64,000 nucleotides of DNA. Origin: Pseudomonas sp. ACN8. Lineage in GTDB: Bacteria > Pseudomonadota > Gammaproteobacteria > Pseudomonadales > Pseudomonadaceae. This document shows, one piece after another, positions 45,101 through 54,700 of the stretch. The number at the start of each line of letters is the position of its first letter. The stretch's first letter is position 1. The stretch spans positions 1 through 64,000 of the forward strand of contig NZ_MRCS01000007.1 in assembly GCF_002303925.1 (NCBI RefSeq), in the 5' to 3' direction. Under the pieces are notes generated by a model that was not told the origin of the DNA, did not search any database, and saw nothing but the letters and a program-made list of their open reading frames with translations. The translations under genes were made by a program, and so were the position numbers.

Positions 45101-45844
45101 CAGGTGATGCCACAGGCGCTTTTCGGCGCCAGCCGGCAGCCCGCCCGGTTGTTCGACCGGGGCGACCACGGGTTCGGCGATGGTTTCAGTGTCCGTCGCG
45201 GCAGTTTCGATGGGCACGGCGGGAGCCTGCGTGGGTGGCGGCTGCCGTTCGGGCTGGCTGATGAACTCACCGGGCGGGTCGATCAGCACCGCCTCATCGC
45301 CGATCCACCAATCGATGTCGAACGCCAGATCAGGGTCTGCGGCCACTTGCGCCGCGCCACTGCGCGCGGTGCGAGTCAGGGCGAAACTCTGGCTGGAGCG
45401 ACTGATAAAACTGGACTTGCCGGCGTTCTCTTCTCCCAGCACCAGATACCACGGAATCTGATGCAGGCTGCGGCCCTGATGGTTGTCCCGTACCCGCGCC
45501 AGGCTGTTTTGCAGTGATCGCTCCTGGGCTTGCAGGTGCGCCAGGCAAGGGTCTTGCACCCGTTGTGCCCGCTGCTCACGCTCGTGCTGCAACTGGCGCT
45601 GGCGACGGTGCACAACCCAGGTCCATGCCACCAGCGGCACCACCACCAGTACCATGCTGATTGCCAGGCGTAACGGCCAGGGCGCCAGCGGTTGCCCGTC
45701 GCGCCACATCCAGCTCGGCCCCAGCCACCAGAGCCAGCCCAACACCACGGCAATGACCAGCACCCCGGCGGCAATAGCGATGAGTGCCCCATGGCGCTGA
45801 AAGACGGAAAACCCACGCGCCAACGTGCCCAGCCTCTTGTTCAT
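42173..45844 (-). CDS. tssM: Type VI secretion membrane protein TssM/IcmF
   Basis: A 1223-residue TssM, the inner-membrane and periplasmic core of the T6SS membrane complex. Two N-terminal membrane helices lie at about 22-42 and 60-79. The cytoplasmic NTPase-like domain carries a Walker A G-E-E-N-A-G-K-S-S near 137-145. A third helix lies near residue 500 (S-L-L-A-G-L-G-S-A-L-L-V-G-G), and a long periplasmic IcmF-related and C-terminal domain follows. The start is the ATG at 45844. Its partner TssL is encoded at 47954 on the other strand; TssJ is not in the window. The gene is uninterrupted. Confidence 0.95.
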   Translation of the reverse strand: MNKRLGTLARGFSVFQRHGALIAIAAGVLVIAVVLGWLWWLGPSWMWRDGQPLAPWPLRLAISMVLVVVPLVAWTWVVHRRQRQLQHEREQRAQRVQDPCLAHLQAQERSLQNSLARVRDNHQGRSLHQIPWYLVLGEENAGKSSFISRSSQSFALTRTARSGAAQVAADPDLAFDIDWWIGDEAVLIDPPGEFISQPERQPPPTQAPAVPIETAATDTETIAEPVVAPVEQPGGLPAGAEKRLWHHLIDWLARSRSRRPLNGVVLMVDMVSLFERPPNERRNLAYLLRARLNELGHELGTRLPLYVVLSKFDLLDGFEELFAKLPASAREEVQGFTFSLDAVEDFDAWLGELAVAYDRFVAALNRRVMRAMGDPEPAEVREPLFCLMRQLSGSREILLRFLGDVLGSDRYTTPALVRGVYLSSVYQRGVVSNLFVEASARAYGFPAPVSSAKPQGHSVVYFAQHLLRRVVYPEAGLAGDNFKVARHKRRVLLSGSLLAGLGSALLVGGWWYYYGINRDKADQVLSQSQAFSTKASDLQADPTGLNLLVPLDEIRAAVTVYGDYRATWPQLADMGLYQGQAIGPMVDQAYLSLLSRRFLPAIAEGAVEVIRRAEPGSDEQLAALRVYRMIEDRNNRRPDIVAQWMVQQWQQAYPGQGQRQAALMRHLTYALTYADVELPEYRALIAQTQQQLRKLPMAQRVYMTLRQQAQDRLHGELDLRNEIGPAFDVVYRPLSERDSGAALDENLTLPPLLTARGFRDYFEPNSQNVTDLALIDQWVLGERRSLDYSEADRRVLTERLRALYSADYVDSWRRALNQFTVTDFTDLAQTLEVLGQVTGPAAPLRRLLETVRDNTLIYPPVTGKEELPVGDEAGRNQALGIHRAFAGLSGLLNAQQDKPSYYEETVGAINAVYDYVKGVQDQPSPGKAALGVVLARFSQANPDPVRNLQRIASGLPEPLNRHVNQLAAQSAQVLVITALRELEKRWDSEVYSFYRDRLASRYPFKPGEDASLEDFVAFFGPKGRLQQFQDQYLNVFLKDNLDSLSTGDHGGHWVRQEVLEQLEKAERIRETFFSPDGQLAVQLTIEPLALSATRLSSMLSVDGQLIPYQHGAPQRSGLVWPNTLGNTSGSQLTLVHSTGNTASLSYRGPWSLFRLLSRGHLNGRTDTSVDLTFAVAEGLMRYRIGAEKANNPITQRSFEGFTLPRTLLEERGRKMATDSVTQR

Positions 45845-46171
45845 TACTGTTCGCCCCTGAACTTTTCCCAAGATGAAAACCGTCCTCGCTCAATGTGCGA
45901 AAACAATATGTGCCTTGATATTTGCCTTGATGGATTTTCGTTCACACTTTCGGGCAAACAGTAGCAGTGCAAACAATCAATTTTCAATGCGCAACACGAA
46001 AGAAACAAAAACTCACACCTGATCTTTTTAATTATCTTGACGAAGCACCCTCACCAACGGAAACATCTGCAACTATTTTCTAGTCACACTCAAAACAATA
46101 ACACCCAACTTCCTACAGAACCTTCTTACAACCAACCCCAAAAACTTAAATCAACTAAACAGGCTTGAGTC
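45845..46171. other. AT-rich divergent intergenic region, tssM / tssF
   Basis: 327 bp markedly richer in A+T than its surroundings, especially 45990-46170. On the minus strand TTGAAA (complement of 45982-45987) and TACTGT (complement of 45958-45963), with 18-nt spacing, make a plausible weak tssM promoter. No sigma-54 -24/-12 element was seen. The tssF start is preceded by a poor AGG ribosome-binding site. No gene is present. Confidence 0.45.
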
Positions 46172-47938
46172 ATGTCACTAAAAGATCGTTTTTCAGAAGA
46201 ACTCCGCTACCTGCGAGCGTTAGGGCGTGAGTTCGCTGAAGACGATCCGCGCCTGGCGCCGTTCCTGGGCGATCAGGCGTCCGATCCAGGCGCCGCGCAT
46301 CTGCTTGAGGGCTTCGCCTTTCTGACCGCCAAGCTGGCTCTGAAGATTGATGACGACCTGCCACAACTCACCCACCCGCTGCTGCAACAGGTCTACCCCA
46401 ACTACTTGCGTCCGTTACCCAGCCTGACCCAGGTGCGCTTTGACCCGGTGCTGCACGCCCTCAGCGGCCCACAGGTGATTGCCAAAGGCACGCCGTTGTT
46501 TTCGCAGCCGGTGGACGGCGTCAGCTGCACCTTTCGCACCTGTACCGATGTAACCCTTTATCCCTTGCAGATCAGCGACGCCAGCGTCTCCCACAGCGTG
46601 CAAAAGTCGATACTGAGCATCGAGCTGCAGGCCCTGTCGGACCAGCCGTTGAGCGAGATCACCAGCGACCGCCTGGACTTCCACCTCGGTGGCGGCGACC
46701 TCAACGCGCTGACGCTCTACCAATGGCTGGCCCAGCACCTGTACAAGATGGTGCTGTGCCTTGACGACAAACGCTTGGCCCTGCCCCCCGATGCGTTGGG
46801 CTTTCCCGGCTTTGAACCCCGCGACGCACTGCTCCCCGGCCTGGAGCAGCAACTGGAGGGCTATCGTCTGCTCCAGGAGTACTTCTACCTCCCCCAGCGT
46901 TTTCACGGGTTCAGTGTCAGTGGCTTACGCCGCCTCTGGCCCCAGGCTACGGTAGGGAAAATTCGCCTGGAACTGCACTTTTCCACCCCACTGCCGGCCT
47001 CCGTCCAGGTCAACCCCGACACGCTCTGCCTGTACTGCACCCCCGCCATCAACCTGTTCGACTACCCGGCCGAACCGATCCAGCTGGATGGCGAAGCACT
47101 GCACACGCTCGTGCAACCACGCGGCCCACACACCCACGCCTATGAAATCTTCAGCATCGACCAGGTCAGCGCCCGGCGGCGCAAACCGCAAACCCCGGCA
47201 GACAACTACCGGGTCGACTTCGCCCCGTATGAGTCATTGCAGCATCAGGTGGAACCGGCCGGCGAGCGCACGGCCCGCTATTACAGCCACATCATTGAAC
47301 CGGAGCTGCTCAAGAACGGCGCCAAACACAGCCTGCGCCTGATCCATGCCGACCAGCGCCCGTACCTGGGCGAGCGTGAAGTGCTCAATATCCAACTGAC
47401 CTGCAGCAATGGCGACCTGCCTCGTCAGTTGCAAGTGGGCGAACTCAACCGCACCACCCAGACCACGCCCTCGTTCGCCACCTACCGCAACCTCACTCGC
47501 CCGACCCGCGCCTACCCGCCCATGCTCGACGGCCAGGTGCTGTGGGCGCTGATCTCCAACCTGGCCTTGAACAACCTGTCGCTGTCGTCGCCGTCGGCGC
47601 TCAAGGCCGTGTTGCAGGTGTATGACTTCATCGCCCCCCATGACCTGCCGCACCACCGTGCCACCCAGCGCCGCCTGGAAGGCATTCGCCAAGTCCGCAC
47701 CGCGCCGGTCGACTGGTGGATCAAGGGCGTGCCGGTGCGCGGCAGTTGCACCACCCTGACCATCGACCCGGCGGCCTTCAGCAACGCCGGCGACCTGCAC
47801 CTGTTTGGCAGCGTGCTCTCGCATTTCATGGCGTTGTACGCGAGCACCAACGCGTTCCAGCAGTTGGAAGTCATCAACGCCGCCGACCACACCGCCTTCA
47901 CCTGGCCGATGCGCACCGGCCAGCAACCCATCATTTAA
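46172..47938 (+). CDS. tssF: Type VI secretion baseplate protein TssF
   Basis: A 588-residue TssF (ImpG/VasA) protein, a wedge component of the T6SS baseplate. The N-terminal signature E-E-L-R-Y-L-R-A-L-G-R-E-F-A, then L-L-E-G-F-A-F-L-T-A-K and Q-V-Y-P-N-Y-L-R-P-L-P-S, is clear, and length equals the family norm. The usual partners TssE, TssG and TssK are not encoded in the window, so this copy must assemble with components made elsewhere or is a relic. It is followed by tssL after a 15-nt gap. Confidence 0.93.
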   Translation: MSLKDRFSEELRYLRALGREFAEDDPRLAPFLGDQASDPGAAHLLEGFAFLTAKLALKIDDDLPQLTHPLLQQVYPNYLRPLPSLTQVRFDPVLHALSGPQVIAKGTPLFSQPVDGVSCTFRTCTDVTLYPLQISDASVSHSVQKSILSIELQALSDQPLSEITSDRLDFHLGGGDLNALTLYQWLAQHLYKMVLCLDDKRLALPPDALGFPGFEPRDALLPGLEQQLEGYRLLQEYFYLPQRFHGFSVSGLRRLWPQATVGKIRLELHFSTPLPASVQVNPDTLCLYCTPAINLFDYPAEPIQLDGEALHTLVQPRGPHTHAYEIFSIDQVSARRRKPQTPADNYRVDFAPYESLQHQVEPAGERTARYYSHIIEPELLKNGAKHSLRLIHADQRPYLGEREVLNIQLTCSNGDLPRQLQVGELNRTTQTTPSFATYRNLTRPTRAYPPMLDGQVLWALISNLALNNLSLSSPSALKAVLQVYDFIAPHDLPHHRATQRRLEGIRQVRTAPVDWWIKGVPVRGSCTTLTIDPAAFSNAGDLHLFGSVLSHFMALYASTNAFQQLEVINAADHTAFTWPMRTGQQPII

Positions 47939-47953
47939 TCCGCAGAGACCGGC

Positions 47954-48751
47954 ATGCCGACCCTACCCCCTACCACAACCTTCTCCGGCACCCATGGTGA
48001 CGCCCACGGCGGTCGCCCCGAAGGCGAGCTGTTCTGCCATCACGATCCGCTGGAATTCCAGTTGCGCGGGCATAGCCTCAACCCGCTGGTGGATGTCGCC
48101 ATGCCGCTGTTCGGGCTGGTGATGCGCCTACGCAGGACCGAGGTCTACCAGCCGGTGGAACAGCTACAGGGACACCTCACCAACCAGATCAAGGTGATGC
48201 TGGAAGAACTGCGCCAGCAGGGCTACAGCGAAGCCGAGTTACGGGTTTTTTCCTACACACTGTGCGTGTTTGTCGATGAGGCGGTGCTGGCCACGCCTTG
48301 GGGCACTGGATCGGTGTGGCAGGCCAAGTCGTTGCTGAGCGCTTTTCACCAGGAAACCTGGGGCGGCGAGACCTTCTTCACCCTGCTGACCCGCCTGCAG
48401 GAAACTCCGGAGCAATACCGCGACGTGTTGCTGTTCATGTACCTATGCCTATGCCTGGGTTTCAAGGGCCAGTACAGCGTGCAAACCCAGGGCGACCAAA
48501 CCTTGCAGCAACTGATCAGCCAGTTACAGGGCGTGATCGGCGCCCTGCACGATCCGGTACCTGCGCACCTGACCCGGCCGCTGGACAACGTTGCGCCGCG
48601 CCACTACCAGATGAACCGACAATGGCCGTGGTGGAGTCCTTGGGCGGCCGCCGGGGCGATTTGCCTGGGCGCGTATACGTTTTTTGCCATCCGGCTGAAC
48701 AGCATGACTCAACAAGTCATGCAATCACTGGAGGCCATCTTATTGCGTTGA
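47954..48751 (+). CDS. tssL: Type VI secretion membrane protein TssL/DotU
   Basis: A 265-residue DotU/IcmH-family protein: a cytoplasmic helical domain (H-S-L-N-P-L-V-D-V-A-M-P-L-F-G, then F-V-D-E-A-V-L-A-T-P-W-G) and one C-terminal transmembrane helix near residues 222-243 (W-A-A-A-G-A-I-C-L-G-A-Y-T-F-F). No peptidoglycan-binding OmpA domain is fused, so this is the short type. It joins TssM in the membrane complex. It is preceded by tssF (15 nt) and followed, after about 190 nt, by vgrG. Confidence 0.93.
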   Translation: MPTLPPTTTFSGTHGDAHGGRPEGELFCHHDPLEFQLRGHSLNPLVDVAMPLFGLVMRLRRTEVYQPVEQLQGHLTNQIKVMLEELRQQGYSEAELRVFSYTLCVFVDEAVLATPWGTGSVWQAKSLLSAFHQETWGGETFFTLLTRLQETPEQYRDVLLFMYLCLCLGFKGQYSVQTQGDQTLQQLISQLQGVIGALHDPVPAHLTRPLDNVAPRHYQMNRQWPWWSPWAAAGAICLGAYTFFAIRLNSMTQQVMQSLEAILLR

Positions 48752-48943
48752 CTTTCGTACGCCACTTCGCTGTTTGCAGTAGTCCCCGAGGCATTAGTAA
48801 TCAGGTAGGAACTCACCCGAGAAACAATAAAACGAAACTTCCCACAACAAATACGGAAAGCATGAAGGCGACAGCCAGATAACGCCTCTTTAAAGTTCAA
48901 GGCCTCTGAAAACCTGCCCCAGGAATTGCCCGCAGGAGTTGCG

Positions 48944-51727
48944 ATGCCTAACTTGCGCGACGTGCGCTTTACCTTCAGTTCGACTGCCGACATCAACTTC
49001 GATGTGGTCTCGTTTGAACTCACCGAAGGCCTTTGCGAACTGTATTGCCTGACCGTGGACCTGGTCAGCCCTTCGGCCACCGCCGACTTCGCGCAACTGC
49101 TCGATCAACCCGCCACCCTCACCATCTGGCAAGGCGAGCAACCGGCGCGCCACGTGCACGGCCTGATCAGTCGTTTCGAGCAGGGCAAGACCGGTTTTCG
49201 CCGCACCGCCTACCGCGCCGTGATCGAACCGCAACTGGCCCGCGCCACCCTGCAATCGGACTGGCGCATCTTCCAGCAACGCAGCGTGCCGCAGATCCTC
49301 GAACAGCTGGCCACCGAACGCCGCTGGGGCGCCTGCACCCAACGCCTGACCGAAGCCCACCTGCCCCGTGAATACTGCGTACAGGCCGGTGACCTCGACT
49401 GGGACTTCTACCAGCGCCTGGCCGCCGAAGAAGGCCTGCTGTCGATCTTCCAACACAGCGAGGGCGGACATCAGCTGATCCAGGCCGACCATATCGCCAG
49501 TTTTGGCGTGATCGAGGGCGAACCGCTGGTGTACGAGGCCAACCCCGGTGGCGATCAGGCGCAACCGGCGCTGCACAGCTTCACCTACCGCGAGCAGGTG
49601 CGCAGTGCCCAACAGACCCAGCGCGATTACACCTTCACCCACCCACGCTACAACCTGGAGCAGCACGAACAGGCGCGCCAGCTGGAGCACCAAAGCCCCG
49701 ACTACGAACGCTACGACTACCCAGGCCGCTACAAACACGACGCCGCCGGCAAGCCGTTCACCCAGACCCGCCTGCAAGGCCTGCGCGGCGATGCGCGCAC
49801 CGCCGAAGTCAGCGGCGACGATGCACGCCTGGTGCCGGGGCTGGCGTTTGACCTGACCGGGCACCCACGTGAAGACCTCAACATTGGCTGGCGCGCCGTG
49901 TGCGTCAAACACACCGGCCGCCAGCACACCGCGATGGAAGAAGAAGCGTCCGGCAGTGAAGTGGGCACCCGCTACAGCTTCACCGCCACACTGATTCCCG
50001 ACAACGTCGAATGGCAAGCGCCACCACGCCCCAAACCCTGCATCGAAGGCCCGCAGATCGCCACCGTGGTCGGCCCGCCCGGCGAAGAAATCTACTGCGA
50101 CGAACACGGTCGCGTGCGCCTGCAATTCCCCTGGGATCGCCAAGGCCAGGATGACGACCGCAGCGCCTGCTGGGTGCGCGTCACCCACAACTGGGCCGGT
50201 GCCGGCTGGGGCCACGTCGCCCTGCCCCGCGTCGGTCAGGAAGTGCTGGTCGGTTTTCTCCACGGCGATCCCGACCAACCCATGGTCATTGGCCGCAGCT
50301 ACCACGCCATCAACCGCTCGCCGTACAAACTGCCGGAGTTCAAGGCCCTCAGCCCGATCCGCAGCAAGGAACTGCACGGCGAACGCCACAACGAACTGCG
50401 CCTGGACGACACCACCGGGCAAATCAGCGCCAGCCTGATGAGCGACCACGCCGCCAGCGCGCTGACCCTCGGCTACCTCACCCACCCACGCCCCGGTGGC
50501 GGCGTGCCACGCGGCCAAGGCTTTGAACTGCGCACCGACGCCCACGGCGTGCTGCGCGCCGGCGGCGGTTTACTACTCACCACCCAACTGCGCCCCCGCG
50601 CCGCCAAGCACCACACCGACCTGCCGGAAACCGCCGAACACCTCGACACCGCCCGCCAACATCACGCCACCTTCGCCAGCGAAGCCCGCGACCACCTGGC
50701 CCAGGAAAGCGGCGACCAGGACGAAGTCGCCGACGCCCTCAAGGCCCAGCACAGCGCCATCCGTGGCACCGGCGGCAACCCTAACGCCAACCACTACCCG
50801 GAACTCGCCGAACCGCACCTGGTACTGCACAGCCCCGCCGGCATCGCCAGCAGCACCCCGCACTCCACCCATATCGCCAGCGGCGAACACCTGGCCCTGA
50901 GCAGCGGCGGCCACACCAGCCTGGCCATCGGCAAACGCCTGCTGATCAGCGCCAGCCGTGGTATGCGCACCTTTGTGCAGAGCCTGGGCTGGCGGTTGGT
51001 GGCCGCCTCCGGGGATATCGATATACGGGCGCTGAAAGACAACATCCACCTGCTGGCCAAGCTCAAGGTCACTGTCACCGCCGAACGCATCACGCTGAGT
51101 GCCAAGGAAGAAATCGTGATTCAGGCGGCGGGGAGCAGCACCACCTATAACGCGGGGGGGATTACCCATGCCACCAGCGGGGGGTACACCGTGCATGCCG
51201 TGGACTTTATCCACGACGCTCCAAAGAGTAAGGCGGCGGCGTTTCCAGAGGAGCCCAAGGCGGGGAAAGGGAATTTGGAGTTGTTTCAGCAGTATGCCAA
51301 CGGAGTCGCCTTCAAGGGGGGCGAGTATCAAGTTGAGGATGCACTGGGCAAGATCATCAAAGGGTCGCTGGATGGCAATGGTTTTGCGGCAGTGACTGGT
51401 GTTGCGCCAGGCCCGGCCAAAGTTCTTTTCAACAAAGACCCGGTCGATGTCTGGACTGATCCTGGCTTTCCCGGTCCCCATGAGCAGATAAAAGCGGAGG
51501 CCGCTGATACCTCCAACGAACCACTGCCTGCACAAGCGCAAGCCCTGCTGGACAAGGTGCTCAGCGCCACCAAACAAGCGCCAGCGAGCCTTGCCACCGA
51601 CCTGCTGAAAAAGACCGTGCCAATGCCAGACGCTGCGACCGCGCTTGCCTCCCAGCTACCTCAGTCACTCGTGAAAAACGCCGAGACGCTCGGATTGCCA
51701 CGCAAGCTCTCGGAGAAAACACAGTGA
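48944..51727 (+). CDS. vgrG: T6SS spike protein VgrG with C-terminal extension
   Basis: A 927-residue VgrG, the trimeric tip that carries effectors. The gp27-like base covers about residues 5-330; the gp5-like OB fold includes D-E-H-G-R-V-R-L-Q-F-P-W-D and G-H-V-A-L-P-R-V-G-Q-E-V-L-V-G-F (about 385-450). The DUF2345 region follows with repeated beta segments, and about 150 residues of extra C-terminal sequence end the protein. AGGAG lies 6 nt before the ATG at 48944. The stop overlaps the GTG start of the Rhs gene (GTGA), so the two are translationally coupled and the extension is a likely docking part for the Rhs cargo. No DUF4123 or EagR-type adaptor gene is present. Confidence 0.93.
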   Translation: MPNLRDVRFTFSSTADINFDVVSFELTEGLCELYCLTVDLVSPSATADFAQLLDQPATLTIWQGEQPARHVHGLISRFEQGKTGFRRTAYRAVIEPQLARATLQSDWRIFQQRSVPQILEQLATERRWGACTQRLTEAHLPREYCVQAGDLDWDFYQRLAAEEGLLSIFQHSEGGHQLIQADHIASFGVIEGEPLVYEANPGGDQAQPALHSFTYREQVRSAQQTQRDYTFTHPRYNLEQHEQARQLEHQSPDYERYDYPGRYKHDAAGKPFTQTRLQGLRGDARTAEVSGDDARLVPGLAFDLTGHPREDLNIGWRAVCVKHTGRQHTAMEEEASGSEVGTRYSFTATLIPDNVEWQAPPRPKPCIEGPQIATVVGPPGEEIYCDEHGRVRLQFPWDRQGQDDDRSACWVRVTHNWAGAGWGHVALPRVGQEVLVGFLHGDPDQPMVIGRSYHAINRSPYKLPEFKALSPIRSKELHGERHNELRLDDTTGQISASLMSDHAASALTLGYLTHPRPGGGVPRGQGFELRTDAHGVLRAGGGLLLTTQLRPRAAKHHTDLPETAEHLDTARQHHATFASEARDHLAQESGDQDEVADALKAQHSAIRGTGGNPNANHYPELAEPHLVLHSPAGIASSTPHSTHIASGEHLALSSGGHTSLAIGKRLLISASRGMRTFVQSLGWRLVAASGDIDIRALKDNIHLLAKLKVTVTAERITLSAKEEIVIQAAGSSTTYNAGGITHATSGGYTVHAVDFIHDAPKSKAAAFPEEPKAGKGNLELFQQYANGVAFKGGEYQVEDALGKIIKGSLDGNGFAAVTGVAPGPAKVLFNKDPVDVWTDPGFPGPHEQIKAEAADTSNEPLPAQAQALLDKVLSATKQAPASLATDLLKKTVPMPDAATALASQLPQSLVKNAETLGLPRKLSEKTQ

Positions 51728-54700
51728 CCGCAGCCACTGCGCGCCCGCCCCAATCAGCCACCGCACCGCTCAATACCACATCAAAAAATGACATTGATGC
51801 GGGCAAGGAAAAGCTCGACAAGTGGCTGCGCAAACTGACCAACGATGCCATTGGCTGGAATGCGGTACAGACCGCCGGCGCGGTGATTCCCGGTGTCGGC
51901 ACCGTCTTTGCCGCCATTGATGCCATCGGTGACCTGCTCACCCTGATTGACGGTGATCAAAACGACTTCCTGACCTGGGTCAGCTTTGGCGTCAACGTCG
52001 TCGGCCTGATCTCCTTTCCCGGTGTCGGGCCGGCACGGCTGGCGGTGCGCACCACGCTTTCAGCGGTCAGGCGCAACGGCCTGCCCGCCATTTCGACGGC
52101 CATGCTCAGTGCGTTGGAGGAAAACCTTAACGACAAAACCCGCGGCGCCCTGGAAGACTTTGCCAACGCCATCCAAGCGCGTCTCAGCGAACTGCTCACC
52201 AAAATCGCCGCAGAAATCAGAAAAGCCTGCGCCGCCTTCGCCCGTATGCTCAGAAGCATTGCCAGTGAGCAAGGGCAGCAGGCGCTGGCCAAGCAAGCCA
52301 AGGTCGGCTCTTTCTTCTTCGGCCCAGTGGTCGGCATTGCCGCCCAGTTCATGATTGACGACAGGCTGCTGTCAAAGGCCGTTTGCCAGAAACTGCTCAC
52401 CGTCGCCAGTGCCGCCGACAGCATCGGCCTGGCCGTGGCGCAGAAAGTTCAGGGGCTAGGGGACCCGAAAAAAATTGGCAGTATCGGCAACCTGATCATG
52501 GCATTGGTCAGCTCATTGGCCGCCCGTAAGAGGCGCGGCGCCCAAACGGCCAATGCGTCCAGCCGCCAGAACAATCAAGCTCAAGCGATTCAAGGCCAAG
52601 GCCCACTGGTCACCCAGTCAACTCAGCGAAAAGGTACCCATGATCCCAATGCTTGTAAGAACTGTAGCCTTGGCGTCCCTTCAGGCACTGGCCGCAGCAT
52701 CAGCTTCGCCACCGGCAGTGAAACGCTGGAACACACCGATTTCTCGCTGCCTGGCCCCTTCCCGATCGAGTGGACACGAACCTACCGCTCCAGCCTTGCG
52801 GCATTCGATCAGGGAAGCCTTGGCGCACGCTGGATCACGCCGTTCTCGATTCGCATTGACCAACATGAAGATGGCCTGAGATACCACGGTTACGACGGAC
52901 GCAGCCAGCGTTACCCTGACCCCGAGATCAGCAAGCATCACTACGACCCGATCGAGGAAGTGCTGCTGATTCGCACCACGGCCAACACGTTGGTGGTCGT
53001 ACGCGGCCACGACAGCCAGGAGACGTTTCAAAAGCAAGGCGATCGTTACCTGCTCAGCGGTATTACCTTGCGCAGCGGCGCTCGCATCGCTCTGCATTAC
53101 GAACACCAGCACGCCGGCCAGGTCGTACTTTCAGACCTGCTGACCTATCAGGATGACACTCAGCACCAGCACATTCAGACCCAACTCGACGAACACGGTC
53201 GCATCACCGCCCTGTGGTTAATGCAGGAAGGCCAGCCCCAGCGCGAACTGGCCGGCTACGACTACGACGAGCACGGCGACCTGATCGCTGCACGCGACGA
53301 ACACGCCGCGCAGTGGAACTACGAATATAAGCACCACCTGATCACCCGCTACACCGACCGCACCGGGCGCGGTATCAACCTGCAATGGCAAGGCGAAGGC
53401 GTCGACGCCAAGGCTGTACGCGAGTGGGCCGACGAGGGCACCTACGACACCCGCCTGGAGTGGGACGAGAACATCCGCCTGACCTACGTGACCAACGCGT
53501 TGGGCCAGGAAACCTGGTACTACTACGACATCCTCGGCTACACCTACCGTGTCATCTACCCGGACGGCAATGAAGAGTGGTTCTACCGGGACGATGCCAA
53601 GAATGTTGTCCGCCATATCCACACCGACGGCAGTATCGACAGCTATGCCTACGATGACCGGGGCAACCTGCTCCAACACACCCGCCCAGACGGCAGCAGT
53701 GTTCATCACGCCTACGATGATCAGGACCAACGTTTCAAAACCCGCGACGCCGAAGGCGGCCTGTGGCGGTACGACTACGATCAGCGCGGCAACATCATCG
53801 AGACCATCGACCCGCTGGAGAACAAAACCCAATACGCCTACAACAGCGATAACCTGCCCATCCTCATCACCGATGCCAACGGTGGCAGCAAACAACTGGA
53901 CTACAACGCCGACGGCCAACTGATCCGCTACACCGACTGCTCGGGCAAGATCAGCCAATGGGAATACGATGCGCTGGGCCAGCTCAGCCGTTTCACCGAC
54001 GCCGAAGGTCACGTCACCACCTACGAATACCGCGCCGGGCAATTGGTACGACTGATCCACCCCGACAAGACCGAAGAAGTCTTCGAGCGCGACGCCGAAG
54101 GCCGTCTGCTCACGCACACCGACGCCCTGCGCCAACGCACCACCTGGCACTACAACGAAGCCGGACTGATCCAGCAGCGCCAGGACGCCAACGGCACCAC
54201 CCTCGATTACCGCTGGGACCGCCTCGGTCAACTGATCGAGTTGCGCAACGAAAACAACAGCACCGCCAGCTTCAAGTATGACCCGGCTGGTCGCCTGATC
54301 AAGGAAACCGGCTTCGACCAGCAAACCACCCACTACCTCTACGACCAAGGCAGCGACCAGCCCACCCGCCGCCTCGACGGCGATCGGGTCAACGAATTCG
54401 AGTATGACCCACTCGGGCGGCTGATTGCCCGCCATGCCGGGCACAAGGAAGGCCTGGAATGGCAGACCGAAACCTTCGCCTATGACGGCAATGGCAACCT
54501 GCTGCTCGCCGAAAACGCCGCCTGCAAATTGCAATGGTTCTACGACGGTGCGGGCAACAACACCCGTGAGCATCAATACCTGCGCTACCTGCAGGAACCG
54601 CATATAGCGGTGTGGAAACATGAATACGATGCCCTCAACCAGCGTTTCGCCACCACCCGCCCGGACGGGCATCGGGTCAGCTGGCTGACCTATGGCAGCG

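Noticed and set aside
48890..50545. A 551-codon antisense frame in vgrG
   Set aside because: It is a shadow of the vgrG coding frame; its product is Ala/Val/Gly-rich without domains.
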